DNA of 47,187 nucleotides from Bacteroidota bacterium (GTDB taxonomy: Bacteria > Chloroflexota > Anaerolineae > Aggregatilineales > Phototrophicaceae): positions 1 to 47,187 of the forward strand of contig JAPUDW010000340.1 of NCBI GenBank assembly GCA_027492915.1, given 5' to 3'. The position numbers and the translations under genes are program-made. The notes under the pieces are model-generated. The model did not search any database, was not told the origin of the DNA, and saw only the letters and a list, made by a program, of their open reading frames with translations. Of this stretch, positions 7,891 through 16,412 are shown in pieces. How positions within the stretch are numbered: position 1 is the stretch's first letter; each line of letters begins with the position of its first letter.

Positions 7891-8238
7891 ATGACCGATA
7901 AACCGAGCAAACAAGAGCCTCTTACCGAGGCGACTTTCTTTATTCTTCTGAGCATCGCCCAAAAGCCGAAACACGGTTATGCTATATTAAAAGATGTCGA
8001 AACCCTGAGCGGGGGACGCATCCACTTTAGCACCGGCACGCTTTATGGAGCGATCAGCCGGATGCTGGAGCAGCAGTGGATTGAGCAGATCGAAAATGAC
8101 CAGCCGCCGGACGCAGGTAGGCCGCGTAAAGATTATGCGATGACCCCTGCCGGACGCAGCATCCTGAATGCTGAAGTCGGGCGGATGGAAAGTGTATTGG
8201 CCTCTGCCAAGCGACGATTTGGAGAAGAAGCCGGATGA
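7891..8238 (+). CDS. PadR family transcriptional regulator
   Basis: The 115-aa protein has the PadR winged-helix layout: LTEATFFILLSIAQKPKHGYAILKDVE (helix 1-2), LSGGRIHFSTGTLYGAISRMLEQQWIE (recognition helix), and the wing GRPRKDYAMTPAGR. PadR proteins are usually ligand-responsive repressors of transporters or detoxification genes. The ABC exporter just upstream and the dyad over its promoter make that operon the obvious target. The stop overlaps the ATG of the next gene (ATGA at 8235-8238), so the two are translationally coupled. Such pairs are common for PadR genes and their membrane-protein partners. Confidence 0.9.
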   Translation: MTDKPSKQEPLTEATFFILLSIAQKPKHGYAILKDVETLSGGRIHFSTGTLYGAISRMLEQQWIEQIENDQPPDAGRPRKDYAMTPAGRSILNAEVGRMESVLASAKRRFGEEAG

Positions 8239-8912
8239 GAATCGAGAGTTTTAAGATCACCGCGACCAACGACCTTCGCAACCGCCCCAACGGGATTACC
8301 CCGCTGCTCATTCGCCTGTATACCTTGATGTTGAGACTGTATCCGCAGCCGTTTCGTGCGGCCTTCGCCGACGAGATGCGGGATGTGTTCACGATGACGC
8401 TGCGTGAGTCGCGGGGGATTCTGGCGCTGTTGACAATCATCAGCCGTGAAGTGTGCGGTTTGCCGTTCGGCGTGTGGCAGGTACACCGGCAGGCGCACCA
8501 CCAGTTACCGGCGGCGGTACAACGGGTGCGGCAAATACGCCTAACCGTGCGGATTATCGCCAGTCTGCTCGGCGTGTTTTTGCTCTCTACCCTTAGCGGT
8601 ATTTTGTCGCCTTCTTATAACCTGTATGCGCAGGCGGTTCCGTTTGTGGTCGCGTTGTTCTCGGCGACTGTCAGTATGCTGGTGGGCGTGATGTGGGGCA
8701 GAGTCGGTGGTTTGCTGACGATTGCCAGCGGCGCGGCGATTGGTGGCTGCATGTCGCTCTATTTGTACGTGATGGGATTCCAGACGCTCGGCATTGTGGC
8801 AGTTGTGTTCATCGGCTTTTTGTGGGCGCTGCCGTTCCTGATTTTCGGTCTGTTGTTTTACAAGTTTAGTCATTCGCAGCCCACACCTGTTTGCTGCGAG
8901 TCCCCGTTTTAA
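8235..8912 (+). CDS. Membrane protein coupled to PadR
   Basis: The 225-aa product begins with a soluble part bearing LYPQPFRAAFADEMRDVF. This resembles the N-terminal YPxxFRxxFxxEM motif seen in membrane proteins encoded next to PadR regulators and in ABC permease 'prefix' domains. About four transmembrane segments follow from roughly residue 100 onward. It overlaps padR by four bases. By analogy it may be a partner or ligand-sensing protein of the PadR system, but no function is established. Confidence 0.7.
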   Translation: MRIESFKITATNDLRNRPNGITPLLIRLYTLMLRLYPQPFRAAFADEMRDVFTMTLRESRGILALLTIISREVCGLPFGVWQVHRQAHHQLPAAVQRVRQIRLTVRIIASLLGVFLLSTLSGILSPSYNLYAQAVPFVVALFSATVSMLVGVMWGRVGGLLTIASGAAIGGCMSLYLYVMGFQTLGIVAVVFIGFLWALPFLIFGLLFYKFSHSQPTPVCCESPF

Positions 8913-9058
8913 GATGAAGAATGCCGGATTGTATAATGAAGTTTGAGATTAGGGTGGATAAGACACCTCATCCCCGACCCTTTGTATCTCCATTTCATTC
9001 CGCAGGCGGTCGAGCACTGGTGGAATGCGCAGCAAGCGTGAGCTATTGGTGATGATCG

Positions 9059-9406
9059 TTACTTCTTAAGCTCAACAGCGACAATCCGCAGGGTACTGCC
9101 CCCGACATTTTCCAGCGAGTGCGGTGGTAAGGCTGCGCCCCACATGTATTCGGCGGGGTTTTGCAGCGCCTCGACGGTGCGCGAATCGACCAAGATGTTG
9201 TCCTTGTCATCACGGCGAATGAAGTGACTCCAACTGATGACGTGCAGTACACCTTCCCACTGGTGGGTATGGTTGGCGGTGCGTTCGCCAGCGGGGATGA
9301 GGGTTTCGATGACGCGCACCTGCTCGTTTTCCATAATCAGCCGGTGATGTTCCGGCGCGGCGGTGAGGGCGTCCATCGGGTCGAGTTCAGTTGCGCTGCT
9401 GATCAT
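9059..9406 (-). CDS. Small cupin-domain protein
   Basis: The 115-aa protein is a single cupin barrel. The first cupin motif is seen as G40 followed by H46-x-H48 and E51 (ANHTHQWEGVLHVI). The usual second His position falls near PPHSLENVGGSTLRIVAVELKK. AGGA precedes ATG 9406. Small cupins bind a divalent metal and may be isomerases, dioxygenases or sensors; nothing here fixes the reaction. It is followed by the DUF3891-like gene's 3' end, transcribed in the same direction with a 75-base gap. Confidence 0.75.
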   Translation of the reverse strand: MISSATELDPMDALTAAPEHHRLIMENEQVRVIETLIPAGERTANHTHQWEGVLHVISWSHFIRRDDKDNILVDSRTVEALQNPAEYMWGAALPPHSLENVGGSTLRIVAVELKK

Positions 9407-9481
9407 GATGATGTCCTGTGGTGTAAGACGGTATGCGACCTATTATGGCGCAGGTTTCGCCTTCGTCCCATACCACACCAC

Positions 9482-10207
9482 TTATTTCTTAAAGTCCCAG
9501 CTTAACTCGGTCACAGGCGTTTTCTGCAACGCGGCTTGTAATTCGCGGTCGTCCTTAAAGTGCAATTGATCAAGCTGGATACTTTCGACATGCACGGTGA
9601 AATGTGTTTCCTCAAACGGCCACGGCTGTACGCTCACAATCTCGTCTTTGTACACCACATCGCAGCGCGTGCCATCCGGCGCAGCACTCACTTCGAGGGC
9701 ACGTCCGGCTTCGGGCAGTTCACGCCTGCATAAGATCAACGACATGCGGTCGCACCACTGGAACAGCGCATAGGCGGCATCGGCCTCTTTCCTGGTCATG
9801 TCAAGCGCTGCCCGCCAAAATTTCTGGTTCGCCAGTTGTTCATTTAAAAAGGCCGCGATCTTCGGTGACTCATCGCGCATCGACTCATACAGAAAACTCA
9901 TGTGCATGGAAATCAGCAGTGCCGCCCACTGCCCCTTCGACTGTAACTCGTGCGTCACCAGCGCGGGCTGTTGCAGCGTGGTATGTTCGCGCAGGCTGAA
10001 GTCCAGCGGTGCGCCGACATCGGAAAGGTGTCCGCTGCCCGACCAATCGCCGGACTCGTCGTCGTGCTGAGCCAGCGCCACCAGCGTTTCCACCCAGCGT
10101 TCGGGGCGTTGATCGACGCGCCAATGGGCAGCAAGTTTGGCAGCCAGCAGCGCGTGTGCTGGTTGGTAAATGACTTCCCAGCCACTTTCCGTGGGGTTCA
10201 CAATCAT
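9482..10207 (-). CDS. DUF3891 family protein
   Basis: ATG 10207 is preceded by GAAGGG and gives 241 aa; 47 extra in-frame upstream codons lack a site. The N-terminus (YQPAHALLAAKLAAHW) and the later VALAQHDDESGDW stretch are characteristic of DUF3891, a helical family with conserved His and Asp residues suggestive of metal binding. That metal role is inferred only from the conserved polar residues. Its position upstream of the cupin gene suggests possible co-transcription. Confidence 0.7.
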   Translation of the reverse strand: MIVNPTESGWEVIYQPAHALLAAKLAAHWRVDQRPERWVETLVALAQHDDESGDWSGSGHLSDVGAPLDFSLREHTTLQQPALVTHELQSKGQWAALLISMHMSFLYESMRDESPKIAAFLNEQLANQKFWRAALDMTRKEADAAYALFQWCDRMSLILCRRELPEAGRALEVSAAPDGTRCDVVYKDEIVSVQPWPFEETHFTVHVESIQLDQLHFKDDRELQAALQKTPVTELSWDFKK

Positions 10208-10286
10208 GATGTTATCCCTTCCATGTTTCATCTGTACACAGTGTAGGGAAAGATGAACAGCATCACTAGGGCTGTTGGGTGGGTTT

Positions 10287-12158
10287 TTAACGCGCCACCA
10301 GCAAATAAGGCATCCCCGCTGCGATATACCCCTTAATCGTGTCCACATCCTGCAACATTGTACCGGCAGGCATCTCCAAAACCACGATCACATCACTTAG
10401 CCGTCCGGTTTGGGCATCGGTTGATACGCGCATTGACGTAATCAGCGCCCCGTCAATCATCCGCCGGATGAAGGCTGACCCCGCAGTTGGGGTAGCACTC
10501 GTCGGTGCGTAAATCTGTGCCGAAATTTCACCCTGCGAGATGGTATCACCCCATGTAGCAGTGGCATAAGGCACGTAATTCAACGCTATCTGCTCATCAT
10601 CTCCCAGCACAAAGCCCATCACCATATCGATGGAGTCGCCCACTTCAAGCGCATCACTCGTCCAATTCGACAACGAATTCAGGGTGAGCTGTAGGCTGTA
10701 AGGGCTGGCAGGGGGCGTATCCCCGCTCCTTGTTCGTAAAATAATGGGGTTGTTCATTTCTGAAGCCCATTGTAGAACTGTAGCTTCCTCCGGGGTCACG
10801 GCTAACGATACCGTTCTGAAGCCCTGTGGTTGAACGGCTTCATCGATTTGCAGAATCAATGCCCCTTTTGCCACGCGTGTTGTCCAGTTTTTCGCCGTGA
10901 CATCCTGTTCACTTTCGGGCGTAATGACTTGTTGGAACTCGCTTGGTGCATCCCCTATATCCACATATAAGTAAGATGTAATCACATCCACCGTATCGCC
11001 AACAGCTATTGGTTCATCATCGGGTATTTTTACACCCGTCATCGGCAGTGAGATAGCAACTTTGCCCGCTGGTATGACCATTTCGGAGCTTGCTTCATCT
11101 GCCTTCACCAGTTTGAACCGCATCCCCCCAATCGTTAGCCCTGCGAGGTGGTCGTATACATCCGGTGAAACTGCTATGCCAATCGTTTTGGTGTTCACGC
11201 GCGGCTGCTCCCCGTCAGTCAACGCCCCAAAAACCACCACACCTTCCGCCTGTATTTCCACAGGCGCTTGCTCACAGTCAACCGTACTCACAACCCCAAA
11301 TACGGCTGCGAAAGTACAGGTGGCGTAAATATTGACCGCGTCACCCGCTTGAATAGGATCGTCTGCCACCACGTTCTCAATTGGCATCTCGACAACGCGA
11401 CTTTCCCCCAGATTCGCGATCCGGTTGTTCATCGGTTCTTGCAACCGTAGTGTGACGCTCTGCTCGACTAACCATGCCAGCAAACGCCCTTGATCTGCCG
11501 GTACTGAGACTGTGATGGTCGAGCCACCCTCCGCTTGTGCCAGTACAACCGCATTGAACGCCACAAAGTTCTCGATCAAACGTGTACCATCCGGCAGGGC
11601 AGTTGCGGGAATACCCTCAAAGTTCGGACGGTTGCCAGCAAACGGCAGCAGTGCGAGAATATCGACCACACTGCCTACTTCCGGCGCAAGACTATCTGTT
11701 GATAACGATGTCAATGGTATTTCAACGGCGGCACGGTCAACTGGCAGGTTTGCGGCTAGAATAGGCACATCTGTCGGGGCAGTGGGGGGTGTTGTCGCAG
11801 TTGTTACCTGCTGTGCCAGCGAAACTTCATTGATGGGTGGTTTACGCCCGCTCAGGAAAAGGCTGCCAGCGACTACAACCACCAGCATAGCGGCCACTAA
11901 CGTCAGTGGTAGCCAACCATGCCGCCGTGTTTCGACCGGAAGATAGCCTGAAGTGGAAGTCATAACCGTTTCTCCTTCACGTCGGGTTTCGACTCGTGTT
12001 AACAACTGTGACTCTAATTGCTGTTGGAACGCCTCGCGTGGGATGGGGCGGGTATGTGCGAGTGCATCAATCACGGTATCGCCAATCGGTTGGGTTGTAG
12101 ATAGACGCTTGTCAATCGCATTCAGCAGATGTTGATCGTGGTCATGGTTCAGGTTCAT
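10287..12158 (-). CDS. Membrane-anchored protein with four CpaB/RcpC-like repeats, partner of the ECF sigma factor
   Basis: ATG 12158 (with ACAGGA upstream) gives about 623 aa and overlaps the sigma gene by 17 bases. Residues 1-80 are hydrophilic and probably cytoplasmic, and a single transmembrane helix spans about 81-102. A Thr/Pro linker follows. The outer part contains four ~115-aa units, each with a GDxVDI-like motif (DNA near 11665, 11340, 10990 and 10630) and strands such as VSLAVTPEEATVLQWA. These match the CpaB/RcpC (SAF-fold) domain of Flp pilus assembly proteins. Position and topology resemble an anti-sigma factor with an external sensor, but the N-terminus is not a zinc anti-sigma motif. 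No pilus genes are nearby. Confidence 0.65.
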   Translation of the reverse strand: MNLNHDHDQHLLNAIDKRLSTTQPIGDTVIDALAHTRPIPREAFQQQLESQLLTRVETRREGETVMTSTSGYLPVETRRHGWLPLTLVAAMLVVVVAGSLFLSGRKPPINEVSLAQQVTTATTPPTAPTDVPILAANLPVDRAAVEIPLTSLSTDSLAPEVGSVVDILALLPFAGNRPNFEGIPATALPDGTRLIENFVAFNAVVLAQAEGGSTITVSVPADQGRLLAWLVEQSVTLRLQEPMNNRIANLGESRVVEMPIENVVADDPIQAGDAVNIYATCTFAAVFGVVSTVDCEQAPVEIQAEGVVVFGALTDGEQPRVNTKTIGIAVSPDVYDHLAGLTIGGMRFKLVKADEASSEMVIPAGKVAISLPMTGVKIPDDEPIAVGDTVDVITSYLYVDIGDAPSEFQQVITPESEQDVTAKNWTTRVAKGALILQIDEAVQPQGFRTVSLAVTPEEATVLQWASEMNNPIILRTRSGDTPPASPYSLQLTLNSLSNWTSDALEVGDSIDMVMGFVLGDDEQIALNYVPYATATWGDTISQGEISAQIYAPTSATPTAGSAFIRRMIDGALITSMRVSTDAQTGRLSDVIVVLEMPAGTMLQDVDTIKGYIAAGMPYLLVAR

Positions 12159-12720
12159 TTTGTGTCCTGTCGATTTCAGGGAAATACTGGCGCTGCAAGT
12201 CCTCGATGGCGCGGCACAGGTGGGCGGCAACCGTGCGCTCGTCCAGCCCCAACACATCGGCGATTTCGCTGTTCCGCAGTCCGCCGAAGAAGCGCAGGGT
12301 CACAATCTCTTGCCGACGGGGCGATAGGTTAGCGATGCGCTGGCGTAAACGTTGGAACTGCTCCTGCCGTTGGAAAGCGGCTTCCGGTGTGGGTGTATCA
12401 CTGGCGATGTCCGGCAGTTCATCCAGCGAAAACACCTCGGTGGATGGGCTGCGGTAAAATTGGCTGATGCTGTTCCGCGCGATGCGAAACAACCACGCCG
12501 CAAACGCGCCTTCACCACGATCTTCAAACCCTACCAAACCTTCGACCACCTTCATAAAGATGTCAGCCGTCAGGTCTTCGGCATCCGCTTCCCGCCCAAC
12601 GCGATAGGCCACGTAAGCATACACACGCGGTAAATAGCGCTGATACAGCCTGCGAAAGGCGGCTGGGTCATGCCTTGCGTCTTGAATTATCTGCTGTTCG
12701 TCGGAAATGGTCATGCCCAC
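12142..12720 (-). CDS. ECF-type RNA polymerase sigma factor
   Basis: The 192-aa protein has sigma region 2 (FRRLYQRYLPRVYAYVAYRV, then DAEDLTADIFMKV, and AWLFRIARNSISQFYR) and region 4 (LSPRRQEIVTLRFFGGLRNSEIADVLGLDERTVAAHLCRAIEDLQ). No sigma region 3 or C-terminal extension is present. It is the first gene of a two-gene operon with the membrane CpaB-like protein, whose start overlaps its end. This is the classical arrangement of an ECF factor and its membrane regulator. Confidence 0.93.
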   Translation of the reverse strand: MGMTISDEQQIIQDARHDPAAFRRLYQRYLPRVYAYVAYRVGREADAEDLTADIFMKVVEGLVGFEDRGEGAFAAWLFRIARNSISQFYRSPSTEVFSLDELPDIASDTPTPEAAFQRQEQFQRLRQRIANLSPRRQEIVTLRFFGGLRNSEIADVLGLDERTVAAHLCRAIEDLQRQYFPEIDRTQNEPEP

Positions 12721-12841
12721 TGCGCCATTCGCTGATGTCCGCTTTACTGCCCATTAAAACGCAGAATCAGTACGAATTACTGCAACGAGTTTTTAGGGAT
12801 AGGCGATTGAGGGGATTCGGATGGTTACAACAGAGCAGATG

Positions 12842-12994
12842 TTGTTATTGCAAATTTTGCATTTCATCCGCCGAAATGGCAGGCGGGAGTCTCCCGTACA
12901 TCCGCTGAATTGACATTTTATGTCGGCGGAAGTGAGGGAGCGCGGCGCTGAAATGACACAAAACGGCGGGATTACGGGAGCAATCTGCCGCCGT
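12842..12994. repeat. Dispersed ~150-bp repeat, copy 1
   Basis: This segment is about 85% identical over its central 90 bases to 38582-38737, with no indels there. Shared words include GCCGAAATGGC, GAAGTGAGGGAG and CGCTGAAATGACACA. It contains internal inverted sequences (TCCGC...GCGGA around GACAT/ATGTC). The 497-base spacer 12721-13217 has no gene; it must hold the sigma-factor promoter near its left end. Confidence 0.75.
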
Positions 12995-13046
12995 GCAAAA
13001 TGTGCATTTGCATGGCAGATGTGAGGGAAGGTTTCGCCGAAGGGTT

Positions 13047-13110
13047 GAACCGCAAAGACGCGGAGAAATACATATAAACCGCCAAATCGCCAAGAGAATA
13101 CCGAGAAACA
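13047..13110. repeat. 'AACCGCAAAGACGCGGAGA' dispersed sequence
   Basis: A degenerate copy of a sequence class common in bacterial intergenic DNA. Related stretches are at 16149-16225 (opposite orientation, TCTGCGTCTCTGCGGTTC), 36918-36966 and 46885-46947. No coding role is seen. Confidence 0.5.
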
Positions 13111-13217
13111 CAAAGCTGATTATAGCACAAATATTCTTATTTAATGGTTCGAATTTTCAAACTTTTGTCGCGTTTTCCTAAAGGGGTGATCGATGTTAAA
13201 GTATTGACGTTTTTTAC

Positions 13218-14750
13218 TTAATTGCTTGAACATACTGAGTCCTCGTCCTCCAAAAACACGGCTATTCTGATCGCTTCGCATCCGGCAGCGGTGATCTGTA
13301 TCATGACCGAATCGGCAGGGTCATCGAATGAACTTGAAAAGATAAGCCCTTCATCGACATAAACAGCATGTTTTGCACGATCTGTACCGATAACTGCGTC
13401 TGGTGTACCGAATTCTGCCGTAATTTCATTCATACTCAACTCGTTGATGAATAAAGTGATTAAGTCGACCGTATCCCCAACAACATCGACATAAACGGTA
13501 TCGTTGCTTACACGCATAAGCCCATCTGAGTCAGCTATCGTCAGCGTGTAGATGATGATCTTACCGCTTGGACCAATCGCCCCTGACTCAAATGGAATAT
13601 TCTTTTGAAGCAGGATTTGTTCGAGTTCGCTTTTCGATGTCACTCCCGCAACGATGCCTAGATAGCAAGTCTGAACACAATTTGGTTCGCTGAACATACC
13701 GCGTAGGGGTGATTGATCAGGTATGTGATTTTGAAGTTGAGCGAAATCGATTTGATGCTTCTGAATGCCATCATCCATATACAGCAACTGTGTTCCATCA
13801 GCCGACCAACTTAGTGAAGCAACAGGCTGGCTGATTTGAAACTGCTCAATCAATTCTAAGCCGTTGAGATTCCAGATACGGACATCCCCATTCGTGCTGC
13901 CTGCTGTGAGCATATTGGGAAACAGCGTGTTCCATTCCAGCGCGACAATATTGGAGGTATCGGTGAGGATGGGTACGGTTGAGGTTAAAAATGGCTCAAG
14001 AACGAAAAAACGTATCATATCCTTGTTATCACCCAAGCTCGCACTTGCAGCAATCGCAAGACTATCTGGACTCCAGGCGATGGAGAAAATTGCTGGCGCT
14101 TCATCAATATTCGCTTTTTCGAACTGGTTTGTATCGAGATGATGAACAGTTAGTGAACCATCAAGATCGCCAAGTGCTATCATGCCGCCATCAGAACTCC
14201 AAGCGGCAGACAAGATAGGATCAGGTGAGGGTTCATAAATCGTTACGACTTCGGAAGTGGAGACATCCCAAACATAAGCACGGGGTGAAGCTACGCCGAG
14301 GATCTGGCTAGCATCCGACCGCCAGCTTATTGATGAGATGCCTAAACCCCAAGCCGAAGAAAATGCCGCGCCTTGAAGGTTTTTGAGCTTATTGAAATGG
14401 TCATCGTTTGCAGCGTATGCCCAAATATCAATGTCATTACCCACAGCGATAGCTAGCTTTTGCCCGCTGGAACTCCATTCTAAGGCGGTAATCAAGCCTG
14501 ATGGGTAAGCCAAATGCTGTTTTGCCGATAAATCATCCGCAGCCAATATCGTCACGCCATTCTCATCGCCAACCGCGATTAACGACGAGATGGGATTTAT
14601 ATCGAAGCGCGGCGCATTCAGGTTCGTACCGATTGGGAAATCTTGTGCTTTTGTGACGGCCATACCCCAAAAGATCACAGCCATCAGGCAGAGATAACCG
14701 GAATTTTTGAAAATACGCAAAAGGGATATAAACGTGGTAAACCGCGACAT
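13218..14750 (-). CDS. Exported WD40-like beta-propeller protein
   Basis: ATG 14750 has GAAGGA seven bases upstream; an ATG at 14768 is in frame but poorly placed. The ~510-aa product has an N-terminal hydrophobic signal or anchor (SGYLCLMAVIFWGMAVTKAQ). Repeated blades follow with the ITALEWSSSGQKLAIA and ILSAAWSSDGGMIALG type and a WD-like IWAYA/VRIWNL ending, filling roughly residues 45-330. The C-terminal ~170 residues are a separate unrecognised domain with cysteine pairs (NCVQTC). Propellers of this kind usually scaffold protein contacts. Base composition is a little more AT-rich than its neighbours. Its partner is unknown. Confidence 0.75.
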   Translation of the reverse strand: MSRFTTFISLLRIFKNSGYLCLMAVIFWGMAVTKAQDFPIGTNLNAPRFDINPISSLIAVGDENGVTILAADDLSAKQHLAYPSGLITALEWSSSGQKLAIAVGNDIDIWAYAANDDHFNKLKNLQGAAFSSAWGLGISSISWRSDASQILGVASPRAYVWDVSTSEVVTIYEPSPDPILSAAWSSDGGMIALGDLDGSLTVHHLDTNQFEKANIDEAPAIFSIAWSPDSLAIAASASLGDNKDMIRFFVLEPFLTSTVPILTDTSNIVALEWNTLFPNMLTAGSTNGDVRIWNLNGLELIEQFQISQPVASLSWSADGTQLLYMDDGIQKHQIDFAQLQNHIPDQSPLRGMFSEPNCVQTCYLGIVAGVTSKSELEQILLQKNIPFESGAIGPSGKIIIYTLTIADSDGLMRVSNDTVYVDVVGDTVDLITLFINELSMNEITAEFGTPDAVIGTDRAKHAVYVDEGLIFSSSFDDPADSVMIQITAAGCEAIRIAVFLEDEDSVCSSN

Positions 14751-14879
14751 ATCAAAATCCTTCACCATTCAAATCTTAAGTGGTCATATTCCGCTTGATG
14801 CTGACTTGATCACTTTAATCATATCCTGTGAGCCAATTTTGAATCTGCCGCCTGTCCGTCGGCTGCCCTACACGGCTGC

Positions 14880-15863
14880 TTACGAGGGTTTCCGGCGGAA
14901 AACCCGCAGCACCTTCCAGCGGGAACGCGGGTTTAAGGCTGCTTCGGCAATCGGGCTTTCGGTGGCGACCGATTTTGACCGTGCGCTGGTGATGAGCGCT
15001 ACTGCCAGCACGATCACCAATGCGGCGACGATTTCGCGCATGACCAACACCTCGCCCACCAGCCAACCGATGAACAGCGCCACGACTGGATTTACATAGG
15101 CGTAGGTTGCCACACTGCTGGCGGTTGTGACCGACAGCAGCCACATGTAGCAGCTAAAGGCGACCACCGACGATCCGACGATGAGATAAGCCAGCGCCAG
15201 CCACGACTTCAGCGAGATCATCGAAATATGAAGCTGCGCCGGTTCGCCCATAAACAAACTGACGACAAGGAACATCAAGCCGCTGCACAATAGGTTCATG
15301 CCGGAAGCCTGTGCCGAGGACTGGGGCTTATCCACCCGCCGCGAGAGCAGCGAACCAGCCGCCCAGAAGATCGCGGATGCAATCACCAGCAGGCCGCCAG
15401 CGGGGTCGATCCCGGTATCACCGCCGCCGAACATCAGCACCACACCAGCGAAGCCCAGCACCAACCCCACCAGCACCCGCCCACGCGGACGTTCTTCGCC
15501 CTGCCACAACCAACCGAACAGTGCCATCCACAGCGGAAGCGTGGCGTAAAGCGTCGCCGCCAAGCCTGAAGCCACCGTGCGCTGCCCCGCGACCAGTGTG
15601 CCGTTCGCGCCAAAAAACATAATGAAGCCGAGGACTGCTGCTGAACGCCATTGTGCCCACGTCGGGCGGGGTGCGCCGCTGCGCCACGCGACGGTCATCA
15701 AGATGATACCCGCGCAGGCAAAGCGCACGAACGAAATCATGAAGGTCGGGATGGTTTCGAGCGAGTAATGGATGGCGAGGAAGCTGCCGCCCCACAGAAA
15801 ATAAATGGCGGCGAACGACAGGATCAGCCGCCAGCGGGGTGCGTTCGGTCGGGAGGCCAGCAT
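14880..15863 (-). CDS. EamA-family DMT transporter
   Basis: The 327-aa product (ATG 15863; a TTG at 15884 is possible but has no ribosome-binding site) has ten hydrophobic segments in two EamA repeats. The first begins FAAIYFLWGGSFLAIHYSLE and the second IFWAAGSLLSRRV. PTFMISFVRFACAGIIL and ATLYATLPLWMALFGWL are characteristic family segments. DMT exporters of this type move amino acids, metabolites or drugs out of the cell. Substrate is not predictable. The C-terminus ends in a basic tail (RWKVLRVFRRKPS). Confidence 0.88.
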   Translation of the reverse strand: MLASRPNAPRWRLILSFAAIYFLWGGSFLAIHYSLETIPTFMISFVRFACAGIILMTVAWRSGAPRPTWAQWRSAAVLGFIMFFGANGTLVAGQRTVASGLAATLYATLPLWMALFGWLWQGEERPRGRVLVGLVLGFAGVVLMFGGGDTGIDPAGGLLVIASAIFWAAGSLLSRRVDKPQSSAQASGMNLLCSGLMFLVVSLFMGEPAQLHISMISLKSWLALAYLIVGSSVVAFSCYMWLLSVTTASSVATYAYVNPVVALFIGWLVGEVLVMREIVAALVIVLAVALITSARSKSVATESPIAEAALNPRSRWKVLRVFRRKPS

Positions 15864-16412
15864 AAGTGGGGATACCTCGGTCAACAGGGTTAGTGGTGTT
15901 CAAGGACGGCTGTGTGCCGCCGATTCGTTCGTATTCTAGCAGACCTGTATAGGGTCTTATTAAGTCCATCCGATGTGAAGCTTTCCACCCCACCCTAGCC
16001 CTCCCCGTAGTAAAAGGGAGGGAACAAATACCAAGATAGCATGGTGATGAGTTTAGGTTGGGTGGCACGGCGAGGGCGCATCGCCACGCGCCCCTACGAT
16101 AACAGGTGGTGTTACATAGACACGCTGTCTCACGCCTCTACAAAAAACATCTTTGCGTTCTTTGAGCCTTTGAGCCTTTGCGTTAAAAATCTCTGGTTTT
16201 CTCTGCGTCTCTGCGGTTCAAACATGTCTTTTCAGTGCCGAAAAATGCATGTTCTTTACGTTGGCGTAGGGCAGGCGTCAGGTCGTAGGGTTGGCGTCAG
16301 CCGCGCATAGATCACGGGTGGAGTGTGCATCAGCCGCGCAACCAGTAACCAACGCACCATCTGGCGTATCGTAGAGACATCAACAAAGAACGCACACAAA
16401 TAGGAGAAAATC
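15864..16412. other. ~550-bp spacer built of dispersed repeats
   Basis: No gene. From left to right it holds a CCACCCTAGCCCTCCCC...GGGAGGGA inverted word (15985-16022, relatives at 46271-46310 and 46608-46660), a GGGCGCATCGCCACGCGCCCCTAC palindrome (16070-16097), a reverse copy of the AACCGCAGAGACGCAGAG-type sequence (16149-16225), and short direct repeats of GGCGTCAG/GGCGTAGG (16261-16302). The promoter of the WD40-like gene must lie near 16350-16400 but is not obvious. Confidence 0.55.

Noticed and set aside
12793-13113. Minus-strand ORF resembling one at 38517-38921, with a shared CVISAP...SLTSA...CxxC peptide
   Set aside because: Both ORFs lie in the two copies of a DNA repeat. Amino-acid identity (about two thirds) is lower than DNA identity (about 85%), which is not the pattern of a conserved protein.
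15418-16068. 216-codon ORF overlapping the DMT transporter
   Set aside because: Same strand but another frame of a clear ten-helix transporter; its composition is that of a frame shadow.
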